In this document: positions 1 to 5,537 of the stretch, in pieces | Numbering within the stretch: the first letter of the stretch is position 1 | Layout: the number at the start of each line of letters is the position of its first letter | Source: Oscillospiraceae bacterium | GTDB lineage: Bacteria > Bacillota_A > Clostridia > Oscillospirales > CAG-272 | Length of the DNA: 8,898 nt | NCBI GenBank assembly: GCA_015064665.1 | Contig: SVRU01000092.1 | Location: 1-8,898 of the forward strand | Direction of reading: 5' to 3' | Translations under genes and position numbers: made by a program | Notes under the pieces: model-generated | Told to the model about the DNA's origin: nothing | The model's database searches: none | What the model saw: only the letters and a program-made list of their open reading frames with translations

Positions 1-181
1 AATTTTGATAATCCAAAGTCGTCAGCAAAATCTGATTTTTGTGCATAATTCTTGTAAAGCACTGAGAATGAATAGCAATATTTCCAAATGAAAACATCAT
101 CATCTGAGCAGCTAATGTTAAATTATCCAGTATACTTCCGCTCAGCAATTCCAAATAGGTTTCAAGTTTTTTTCTACTCAT
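1..181 (-). CDS. Hypothetical protein, N-terminal 60 codons (cut by window edge)
   Basis: An open frame starts at an ATG at 181-179 and runs without a stop to the left edge, giving 60 residues beginning MSRKKLETYLELLSGS. The start is supported by AAGGAGAT (complement of 190-196), seven bases upstream. The visible part looks soluble and helical, with a Met/Leu-rich stretch (LTLAAQMMMF) that is too short and polar-flanked to call a membrane segment. I recognise no family. The gene is AT-rich, about 32% GC by hand count, and uses TTG, TTA and CTG for leucine, whereas the other genes of the window use mostly CTT and CTC. That suggests a different origin, possibly acquired DNA. A likely promoter lies at 339-367 on the same strand. 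The coding call rests on the open frame plus the ribosome binding site only. Confidence 0.6.
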   Translation of the reverse strand, partial: MSRKKLETYLELLSGSILDNLTLAAQMMMFSFGNIAIHSQCFTRIMHKNQILLTTLDYQN

Positions 182-237
182 TACATGTATCTCCTTCGCT
201 ATAAAACTATTTTATCGCCGGTTTCGCCTTTGTATTA

Positions 238-257
238 CAGCGTTGTAAGCAACGCTG
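238..257. repeat. Perfect 8-bp inverted repeat, TAAG loop
   Basis: CAGCGTTG (238-245) and CAACGCTG (250-257) form a perfect hairpin around a TAAG loop. It has no T tract, so it is not a classical terminator. It lies in the putative leader of the minus-strand gene at the left edge and beside a second hairpin at 298-327. The group may belong to a dispersed intergenic repeat. Confidence 0.55.
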
Positions 258-297
258 GCATAGGGCAAAGCCCATACCCCTAAGGTTGCGCGCATCC

Positions 298-327
298 AAA
301 GGCTCCCTTGTGTAAAGGGAGGCTTTT
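298..327. repeat. Hairpin around GGCTCCCTTGTGTAAAGGGAGG, repeat-like
   Basis: CTCCCTT (303-309) pairs with AAGGGAG (315-321). The helix continues across one G-G mismatch into AAAG/CTTT-type pairs, and on the plus strand it is followed by TTTT (324-327). From memory, closely similar CTCCCTTGTGTAAAGGGAG units recur in intergenic regions of gut Clostridia genomes, so this is probably one copy of a dispersed repeat; that recollection needs a search. It could also act as a weak terminator for plus-strand transcription, but no plus-strand gene ends nearby. Confidence 0.45.
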
Positions 328-338
328 ACGCTACCACC

Positions 339-367
339 ATTATATCACAAATCGGCAGAGAAAACAA
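339..367 (-). promoter_or_regulatory. Predicted promoter for the left-edge gene
   Basis: On the minus strand, TTGTTT (367-362) and TATAAT (344-339) are separated by exactly 17 bases, and the -10 box is preceded by TGA, an extended -10. Transcription would start near 332 and leave a leader of about 150 nt containing two hairpins before the gene starting at 181. The -35 box and spacer lie inside the inverted repeat at 352-379, so a hairpin or a bound protein there could affect this promoter. Confidence 0.5.
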
Positions 368-379
368 TATCTCTGCCGA
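352..379 (-). terminator. 10-bp-stem hairpin downstream of the DUF4838 gene
   Basis: TCGGCAGAGA (352-361) and TCTCTGCCGA (370-379) are perfect inverted repeats around an 8-base loop, located about 70 bp past the stop codon of the DUF4838 gene. Read on the minus strand the stem is followed only by TTTGTGATATAAT, a poor T tract, so termination may be weak. The same repeat spans the -35 and spacer of a predicted promoter, so an operator role is an alternative. Confidence 0.45.
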
Positions 380-446
380 AATTTTGCGACTGCCATTTCT
401 CCGCTAAGAATACAGAGAGAACCGTTCTTTTTTGTTGTTATAGCTT

Positions 447-2441
447 TCAGTCGTAATATGGGACAGACGGAAGACCGAGCTTCAGCCTTAAATATCGGAG
501 GAAGAGGAACACGTCAAAGCCGTAATGGAACTCAAGCTCGTGGATAGAAAGATATTCCTCGATGTCTTTGAATTTTTCCTTTGCTTTCTCAAGGTCGCCT
601 ACCGCGCCTGCGAGAAGAATTTCGGAAAATCTTCTGCATATCTCGCTGTGATATTCAAGATACTTCCATGAAAGAAGTCTTGAGTTATCGTCGGCATAGG
701 CGATATTATCTTTTATTATAGGAAGAAATTCGTCAAGATGCGCTGGAATCTGCCTTGCTTTTTCGGCAACCTCGGGGTTGTTTATCCAGGATTTCTTCTT
801 CGTTACAGCGATTCCTATGCCCATCTCCTCGATTCCGAGATTTTTATCAACTCTGAAATTAGAAGGAGAGATAAGCTCGGTAAGCTTTTCGAGATACTCG
901 CGGACCTTTTTGCCGTCCTTGCCGAACGCGCCGTCAAAATACTCGTTTGCGCGAGCTTCAAAGTCGAGGTTTTTATCAAACATAACCTCGCCCATCATAA
1001 TCATGGGAAGAGAGGTGGGCATATACATTCTGTGTGTTTTGTCACTGAGAACACCCTGAAAATTTACAGCTTCAAGATTTTTCATATCTCTGTGGGTTTC
1101 GCGGGAGAGCTGCATATGACCCAAATCGCAATACTGGTCAATATAGAAGCGGTATTCGAAAACTGTGCTTTTAAGTCCCCCGCACATGCGCTTCCACTCA
1201 TCGTGGCACTTAAATCTGAGAGCCGCGGGAAATTCCTTATATTCGTTGATTTTGTAGGGCGGAATTTCGCCATTATATTCAACGGGCTTATAGCCCTCCT
1301 CGTAATGCGAGCCTATCGCAACCGTCATGGAAAATCTTTTCGGATTGTTAAGACGCATTATTTTGGGCGGCCTTACCGTTTCAACGTACATAATAAGAGC
1401 TATTCTTGTATTAAGTCCCTTTGCCGTAAGTGCCTCATCCATTTCGTTAAGAAGGGTTATGTAGTGGTCGGATGGCTCAAGCTTCCGACACTCCTCGCAC
1501 TCGCACCAGTTGTTTGTGGAATCGGCGAGCCACACGTGAACGTAATCAACGTAAGGATGAGACTCGGAGTATTCGACTATCGTATCAACGAGAATTTTTC
1601 TTGCATCGGGATTCGAATAGCAGAAATTCGTATAGAATTGGTCGCGCGTCATCGCTCTTTTACCGTTTATCATTGCAAGATAATTTCTGTGCTCATCCTT
1701 TATTGCCGCGTCCTGCTCCTCAACCGACATTCCGCGCACAAGTCCGAGCTTTTCAAACATCCATGCATGTCCGAGTGTCTGGAGGATGAGTCCTGCTCTT
1801 TTTATATCCTTTTCAAGAAGAGATATATAATCAACGAGCATATCGTAATCTGTGCGCTGGCCCTTGCGTCTGAGCTTTGTGTTTGCTATATGACCGTACC
1901 ATTTATGCATATAGGAATAAGGAACGATGCCCTCAATCATATACGAATTCATGCCTATTTTGGGAAGGTAATATACCGTATCTCTGCAATGCTCGTAGCT
2001 GACGGCGCCCTCGATAATTTCACATCTGAAGGGGTAATCAGCTTTTTTTCTGTACTTATATGAATGAGATAAAATGTCGGATTTCGGAACGTAATCTCCG
2101 TCGGGACCGGGTCTGAGAAAACGGCAGCCCGCCGAGGAGCAGTACTTATAAACACCCATCAGAATACTTCTTATATTGCTTCCCGCTATGTAACCCCTGC
2201 ATTTCTTGACGTCAATATCGATTATATCCTCTATAAAACAGTCCTCAAGGTCGCTTGTATCAAGCGAAAGCTCACCGAGAAGTCCGAGAACTACTCCCTC
2301 CCCATAATCACTTTTTGATACAAAATCAACATATGCAATTTCGGGATTGATAGCTCCGCGAGACATTCCGAGAATATACTTTTTAAGCTCCTCTGCCGCA
2401 TACATTGCGGTTTCATCGCGGTGCGCCGTTATAATTTTCAT
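447..2441 (-). CDS. DUF4838 domain protein, glycoside-hydrolase-like
   Basis: This 664-residue protein resembles the DUF4838 family, whose members have an alpha-glucuronidase-like layout: an N-terminal alpha/beta domain, then a barrel. Visible landmarks are the GCRFLRPGPDGDYVP segment near residue 110-125, which closes the N-terminal domain, and the family core HVWLADSTNNWCECEEC (302-318) followed by a helix and the IALIMYVETVRPP strand (E354). Cys313, Cys315 and Cys318 form a CxCxxC cluster. The C-terminal third is mostly helical. There is no signal peptide or membrane segment, so it should act in the cytoplasm, perhaps on imported oligosaccharides. The substrate is unknown and catalytic residues are not established for the family. 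The start is ATG at 2441, because GGAGAG lies just upstream; a TTG at 2453 would place that ribosome binding site inside the gene. It follows the acyltransferase gene by 16 bp. Confidence 0.82.
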   Translation of the reverse strand: MKIITAHRDETAMYAAEELKKYILGMSRGAINPEIAYVDFVSKSDYGEGVVLGLLGELSLDTSDLEDCFIEDIIDIDVKKCRGYIAGSNIRSILMGVYKYCSSAGCRFLRPGPDGDYVPKSDILSHSYKYRKKADYPFRCEIIEGAVSYEHCRDTVYYLPKIGMNSYMIEGIVPYSYMHKWYGHIANTKLRRKGQRTDYDMLVDYISLLEKDIKRAGLILQTLGHAWMFEKLGLVRGMSVEEQDAAIKDEHRNYLAMINGKRAMTRDQFYTNFCYSNPDARKILVDTIVEYSESHPYVDYVHVWLADSTNNWCECEECRKLEPSDHYITLLNEMDEALTAKGLNTRIALIMYVETVRPPKIMRLNNPKRFSMTVAIGSHYEEGYKPVEYNGEIPPYKINEYKEFPAALRFKCHDEWKRMCGGLKSTVFEYRFYIDQYCDLGHMQLSRETHRDMKNLEAVNFQGVLSDKTHRMYMPTSLPMIMMGEVMFDKNLDFEARANEYFDGAFGKDGKKVREYLEKLTELISPSNFRVDKNLGIEEMGIGIAVTKKKSWINNPEVAEKARQIPAHLDEFLPIIKDNIAYADDNSRLLSWKYLEYHSEICRRFSEILLAGAVGDLEKAKEKFKDIEEYLSIHELEFHYGFDVFLFLRYLRLKLGLPSVPYYD

Positions 2442-2457
2442 ACTTCTCTCCAAAAAA

Positions 2458-3648
2458 TTATTTTATAATTCTGTCAACCATAAATCCGGGAACAAATGCC
2501 ATTTTGCCGCCCTTGAGATAGAAATCCTTGAGCTTGCGTCTGAGGCTGGTATCCTCGGGAAGCGCCTCGAGATTATCCTCCGAATATCCGAGGAACACAA
2601 ATCCGAAGCCTGCGCGCGAATTAAGCACACCTGCGGGGAATCTCATGAATCTGTTCGCGAATCCGTATATTTTGGATTTTTCGCCCTGAAGCTCAGAGAG
2701 CTGAGGGTCAAGAAGCCAAGAACAGCAGAATACTATCTTCGGGTCGTATTCGGGAAATCTTTCCTTTGCGATTCTTATACCGTTATCAAGGCTGTCGTCA
2801 ATTGCCTCGGCGGAGAAATCAACGTTTCTCGGAATGTGAAGAGAAAGAATGTCATCTCCCTCCTTAACTATGCACTCCCACTCGCTTTTCTTAAAGTTTT
2901 TTAGCTCGGGAAGAACGTATCCGCCAACGGCTTCGTGCGCTGTATAAGCCTCATCGGTCTCGGAAAAATCGGCAGTAAAGGCTATTTCACCGTCCGTACC
3001 CTCGTCGTCGGTCAAAAGACCCTTCTTATTAAATTTCCCCTCGGTCATTATTACGGCAAACTCACCGCTCGTCTTATTTTTAAGAAGCATTCCGTGAAAT
3101 GCCATTTTCTTAAACTGGAAATTAAAAGAGGTGTAATCGAATATTTCGCAATGGCTGTAAATTCTTGTCCAATTATAATAACCTGCGCTGTATCCCGGCT
3201 TTCCCGTTGCCTGCTCGGTAAGACGAAGTGATATACGGAATACGTTGAATATACCGTGTATTTCTTCCTTTGAAAATCCGTGGTTTTTGTAAAGCTCAAT
3301 CGTTGTCGGCGCAAGAGCGAGAAGCGGGAATATGTGCATCATTTCCGCACCGTCAGACTCACTTTTCGGGAGTTTTGCTTCACTGAATCTCTCCTTCGGC
3401 ACACTCGTTACGAATTTTGAAACCATGGATACCCAAAGGCTTAAATCCTTATCCTGCTTCAGCTTTTCCGCCGCACTTACAACCGCATCGCAGTACCCCT
3501 CAAGGATTCCGTATTCGGTTTCAAGCTTGTCAAACTCCTCTTTGTTGAAAAAAGCGGTGTTGTTTCCATCAAGCTCGGCGTAAATTTTCTCAAATTCCTC
3601 GGGATAACTCTCCATTCCAAGCTTTTCGGCAAGTTCTTTTAATTGCAT
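2458..3648 (-). CDS. GNAT-like acyltransferase domain protein (NAT_N/GNAT_C, DUF5596 type)
   Basis: This 396-residue cytoplasmic protein matches the pattern of the clostridial 'acyltransferase domain-containing' family with GNAT-like N- and C-terminal domains. The N-terminal half is helical and includes the IFPLLALAPTTIELYKNHGF segment. The C-terminal domain shows the family signatures LHIPRN (His271 within it), an amphipathic helix, CSWLLDPQL (from Cys309) and the closing LPEDTSLRRKL segment. GNAT proteins transfer an acyl group from acyl-CoA to an amine or similar acceptor; the acceptor here is unknown, and the classical acetyl-CoA binding loop is not obvious by eye. The start at ATG 3648 is backed by GGAGGT eight bases upstream. 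It is the first gene of a two-gene operon with the DUF4838 protein, and its stop lies only a few bases before that gene's ribosome binding site, so the two are probably co-translated and may work on one substrate. Confidence 0.78.
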   Translation of the reverse strand: MQLKELAEKLGMESYPEEFEKIYAELDGNNTAFFNKEEFDKLETEYGILEGYCDAVVSAAEKLKQDKDLSLWVSMVSKFVTSVPKERFSEAKLPKSESDGAEMMHIFPLLALAPTTIELYKNHGFSKEEIHGIFNVFRISLRLTEQATGKPGYSAGYYNWTRIYSHCEIFDYTSFNFQFKKMAFHGMLLKNKTSGEFAVIMTEGKFNKKGLLTDDEGTDGEIAFTADFSETDEAYTAHEAVGGYVLPELKNFKKSEWECIVKEGDDILSLHIPRNVDFSAEAIDDSLDNGIRIAKERFPEYDPKIVFCCSWLLDPQLSELQGEKSKIYGFANRFMRFPAGVLNSRAGFGFVFLGYSEDNLEALPEDTSLRRKLKDFYLKGGKMAFVPGFMVDRIIK

Positions 3649-3679
3649 AATAATGCACCTCCGTAATAATTATAATTGA

Positions 3680-3688
3680 ATTTTAGCA
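3680..3688 (-). promoter_or_regulatory. Possible -10 element of the acyltransferase-DUF4838 operon
   Basis: The minus strand reads TGCTAAAAT here, an extended -10 form (TGn plus TAAAAT), about 30 bp upstream of the acyltransferase start. I see no good -35 box at 16-18 bases. A TATAAT further downstream in the same AT-rich stretch is an alternative. The true promoter could be either, or one needing an activator. Confidence 0.3.
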
Positions 3689-3769
3689 TTAATAAATATG
3701 TTTTTCCTTAATATATTTGACTCTTTGCTTAATCAAATCTTGATTTTTTTGACAATTTCAAAAAAACTA

Positions 3770-3798
3770 GTGACAAAATCAAAAATATGTGCTATAAT
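3770..3798 (+). promoter_or_regulatory. Promoter of the lipoprotein gene
   Basis: GTGACA (3770-3775) and TATAAT (3793-3798) are spaced by 17 bases, with an extended -10 (TGC before TATAAT). This is one mismatch from a consensus vegetative promoter. Transcription should start near 3805, giving a leader of about 25 nt before the ATG at 3830. It is divergent from the acyltransferase operon. Confidence 0.75.
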
Positions 3799-3829
3799 GA
3801 AAACGTAATTTCTAAAAAGGAGAAAAACT

Positions 3830-4183
3830 ATGAAAAAGACACTCTCAGTTGTTCTTTTGTGCGTAATTGCAGTAAGCGTAATGCTTACTCTCGTTTCCTG
3901 CGGCGGTCTTTCCGGCACCTATGACGGACCTCTTTTTGATATAAAATTCAAAGGCGACAAGGCTACCATAATTGCAGGTGACAAGGAGCTCACCGGCACT
4001 TACGAGATAAAGGAAAAAGACGACAAAAAGACAATTTCCTTTGATTTCGTTGATGCAAGCGAAGCGTCCGAAGACGAGAAATACGTTCTCGGTGTTATTG
4101 ATTCGCTTCTTAAGGCTGATCTTTATTTTAAAGAGGACGGCAAGCAGATAACCATCGGCGTATTTAAGTTCACAAAGAAATAA
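3830..4183 (+). CDS. Small secreted lipoprotein of unknown function
   Basis: The product is 117 residues. It opens with MKK, a hydrophobic core and the lipobox Leu21-Val22-Ser23-Cys24 followed by GG, so it should be exported by Sec, lipidated on Cys24 and anchored to the outer face of the membrane. The roughly 90-residue mature part alternates GTY-type turns with short beta strands (GTYDGPLFDIKFKGDKATI, then GTYEIKEKDDKKTISF). This layout is seen in small lipocalin-like or DUF5640-like lipoproteins of Clostridia; that resemblance is only by pattern. It is rich in Lys and Asp. AAGGAG (3817-3822) sits seven bases before the start. It is a single-gene unit with its own strong promoter and a strong terminator, divergent from the acyltransferase operon. 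No ligand can be inferred. Confidence 0.82.
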   Translation: MKKTLSVVLLCVIAVSVMLTLVSCGGLSGTYDGPLFDIKFKGDKATIIAGDKELTGTYEIKEKDDKKTISFDFVDASEASEDEKYVLGVIDSLLKADLYFKEDGKQITIGVFKFTKK

Positions 4184-4193
4184 TTCAAAAATT

Positions 4194-4230
4194 TGCGGTG
4201 AATGCTTTTGCGGTATTCACCGCATTTTTT
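4194..4230 (+). terminator. Rho-independent terminator, probably bidirectional
   Basis: TGCGGTGAAT (4194-4203) pairs perfectly with ATTCACCGCA (4215-4224) around an 11-base loop and is followed by six T (4225-4230), 10 bp after the lipoprotein stop. On the other strand the same hairpin is followed by AAATTTTT, so it can also end the convergent AraC gene, whose stop lies about 45 bp away. Confidence 0.9.
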
Positions 4231-4275
4231 GCATTGATACTACGCAGCTTACGAGAAGCTTATACGCATCCGAGT

Positions 4276-5100
4276 CTATTTTTCCTCCGCGCATCCTTCA
4301 AGCAAAAGCTCTTTTCTGTATTCTCTCGGACTTTTACCCTGCTCTCGCTGAAAAATTCTTGCAAAATTTTGCGGGTCAAGACCGACGGCTGACGCAATCT
4401 CCCCCGTCGTAAGCCGCCCCTCTTTCATAAGGTATACTGCTTTTTTTATACGAAGACTCGTCAGATAGGCGTAAGGCGACACGCCCGTTTTATCCTTGAA
4501 AACGGTTGAAAAATAACTCCTTTCAAGTCCGACCTCGTTTGCAAGAGTTGCAACCGAAATATTATTATGATAATTTGTTTCCATAAAGCCTATTGCCTTG
4601 TGAAACCAATAGTTGCTGTCGGATTGCACACCGTTTTTCAAAAGCGAACCGAGGATACTGTATATATGGGCAAGTCTGCGCATCTCCGAGCCGGGATCGG
4701 ACTCGCCGCGGGTTAAATAAAGCTTCATAAGATGCTCGTGTATCTCGTCAAAAAGCTCGGATGGTGCAAAGGGATTTTTGGAATTTATTCCCACCATACG
4801 AAGCACGTTTTCAAGCCTGACTCCCTCAAGCGCGCAATAGTAGCCCTCGCGCGGCTCCGTTTTGTCGGTTAGGTGCGTAACGGTATCTCCGGGCAAAAGG
4901 AAATAGCAAGAGCGCGGGGTTATCGGAAATTCCCTGTCGTTTATAATTATAGTGCCGTAGCCCTTGGCGCAGGACTCGATAAGAAATACGTCGCGTCTTA
5001 CGGGTCCGCATCTCGCGCCGGGTGGGAGATCCTTGTCGATACCGCAATAATATACGACCGGCTCGAAATTATACTCGTTCTTTATCGTATCTATCGACAT
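4276..5100 (-). CDS. AraC-family transcriptional regulator
   Basis: The protein has 274 residues in the usual two-part layout. Residues 1 to about 130 look like an AraC-type cupin sensor, with the PRSCYFLLPGDTVTH strand-turn typical of effector-binding beta barrels. Residues 181 to about 265 hold the double helix-turn-helix: ISVATLANEVGLERSYFSTVFK is the first motif, and GEIASAVGLDPQNFARIFQRE with the closing GKSPREYRK is the second. Members with this layout mostly activate carbohydrate-use genes in response to a small ligand. The target is not shown. The closest candidates on the same strand are the acyltransferase and DUF4838 genes, but the lipoprotein unit lies between. The ribosome binding site is weak: GAGG lies about 14 bases upstream of ATG 5100, and no better in-frame start is visible. 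Confidence 0.9.
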   Translation of the reverse strand: MSIDTIKNEYNFEPVVYYCGIDKDLPPGARCGPVRRDVFLIESCAKGYGTIIINDREFPITPRSCYFLLPGDTVTHLTDKTEPREGYYCALEGVRLENVLRMVGINSKNPFAPSELFDEIHEHLMKLYLTRGESDPGSEMRRLAHIYSILGSLLKNGVQSDSNYWFHKAIGFMETNYHNNISVATLANEVGLERSYFSTVFKDKTGVSPYAYLTSLRIKKAVYLMKEGRLTTGEIASAVGLDPQNFARIFQREQGKSPREYRKELLLEGCAEEK

Positions 5101-5142
5101 ATACGGCGCTCACTTCCTCTCGGCACATTTTCTTCTGTAAAA

Positions 5143-5171
5143 ATTATATCACTTTCAAATCCAAATTACAA
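5143..5171 (-). promoter_or_regulatory. Promoter of the AraC-family gene
   Basis: The minus strand reads TTGTAA (5171-5166), 17 bases, then TATAAT (5148-5143) with TGA just before the -10 box. Transcription should start near 5136, about 36 nt before the ATG. It is divergent from the thrS promoter, with the two -35 boxes about 38 bp apart. Confidence 0.65.
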
Positions 5172-5208
5172 TATTTATTGAATTTATTTTGAACCTTTTT
5201 AAAATCTC

Positions 5209-5237
5209 TTGACAATTCCGCAGTTTTGTGCTAATAT
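5209..5237 (+). promoter_or_regulatory. Promoter of the thrS operon
   Basis: A consensus TTGACA (5209-5214) and TAATAT (5232-5237) are 17 bases apart, with TGC before the -10 box making it an extended -10 promoter. Transcription should start near 5244, where the T-box leader begins. The -10 box lies inside a perfect palindrome at 5227-5243. Confidence 0.85.
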
Positions 5238-5243
5238 AGCACA
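5227..5243. promoter_or_regulatory. 17-bp palindrome over the thrS -10 box, possible operator
   Basis: TGTGCTA (5227-5233) and TAGCACA (5237-5243) are perfect inverted repeats around ATA. The palindrome covers the extended -10 element and ends at the expected start of transcription, where a repressor would block RNA polymerase. Part of the symmetry is forced by the -10 consensus, so this may be chance, but the outer GTG/CAC arms are not required by the promoter. Confidence 0.4.
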
Positions 5244-5505
5244 TAGTGGAACAAGTCACCGTGATACGCTTCGCACAGAGAGCCGCCATCAGCTGAAAGG
5301 GCGGACCCAGCGCCACGAGTGGTACCGCCCACGCGCATTTTTGCGACAGTTGAATATTTAATGAGTTAATCGCTCGGGTGGAACCGTGCGGGACGTCAGA
5401 GTTGAAAATTGAAAATGGGAAATTGAAATTGTTTTCCAAGGAGATTTTCTCTTTTTCAAGTCCTCACCCCGAAAGGCATACGTGTCTTTAGGGTGGGCTT
5501 TTTTT
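5244..5505 (+). promoter_or_regulatory. T-box riboswitch, tRNA-Thr specific
   Basis: This leader senses uncharged tRNA-Thr and lets transcription continue into thrS when charged tRNA is short. Stem I can be traced. The base is GTGG (5246-5249) with CCAC (5329-5332). The specifier loop carries the Thr codon ACC (5324-5326), followed by a purine. A helix pairs 5256-5263 with 5314-5322. The conserved AGAGAG bulge (5277-5282) follows, and the distal hairpin pairs CCGCC (5283-5287) with GGCGG (5300-5304). The T-box core GGGTGGAACCGTGCG lies at 5376-5390. The antiterminator forms from CGGG (5375-5378) with CCCG (5468-5471) and GTG (5386-5388) with CAC (5465-5467), leaving exactly the 7-base bulge TGGAACC (5379-5385). 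GGAC (5391-5394) then pairs with GTCC (5460-5463). TGGA in the bulge would pair with a tRNA ending UCCA. The antiterminator excludes the terminator at 5463-5505. Confidence 0.95.
5463..5505 (+). terminator. T-box terminator before thrS
   Basis: CTCACCC (5463-5469) pairs with GGGTGGG (5491-5497), with one G-U pair. After a small internal loop AAAG (5472-5475) pairs with CTTT (5486-5489), and seven T follow (5499-5505). Its left arm contains the 3' side of the antiterminator, so the two structures cannot coexist. Confidence 0.92.
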
Positions 5506-5537
5506 ATTTTTGTAATTCAAGTTAAGGAGCATATATT

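Noticed and set aside
738..2063. A 441-codon open frame on the plus strand opposite the DUF4838 gene
   Set aside because: It is fully antisense to a gene with clear family motifs, has no ribosome binding site at its start, and its translation is low-complexity in character with no recognisable domain.
2442..2453. Upstream TTG start for the DUF4838 gene
   Set aside because: The TTG overlaps the GGAGAG ribosome binding site that fits the ATG at 2441; using it would leave the gene without a good binding site.
3731..3750. AATCAA/TTGATT hairpin with T tract upstream of the lipoprotein promoter, as a terminator
   Set aside because: The stem is only six A/T-rich pairs and no plus-strand gene ends before it.
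3749..3777. TTGACA at 3749-3754 as the -35 of the lipoprotein promoter
   Set aside because: No -10 box lies 16-18 bases downstream; GTGACA at 3770 pairs with TATAAT at 17 bases instead.
4198..4392. Short plus-strand frame after the lipoprotein gene
   Set aside because: It starts inside the terminator hairpin and overlaps the 3' end of the AraC gene in antisense.
5320..5328. TGGTACCGC as a second T-box bulge (tandem T-box)
   Set aside because: It lies in Stem I and supplies the ACC specifier; no antiterminator arms or terminator surround it, whereas the sequence at 5375-5471 forms a complete antiterminator.
5155..5439. A 94-codon frame on the minus strand across the thrS promoter and T-box
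   Set aside because: It runs antisense through a structured regulatory RNA and shows no protein-like features.
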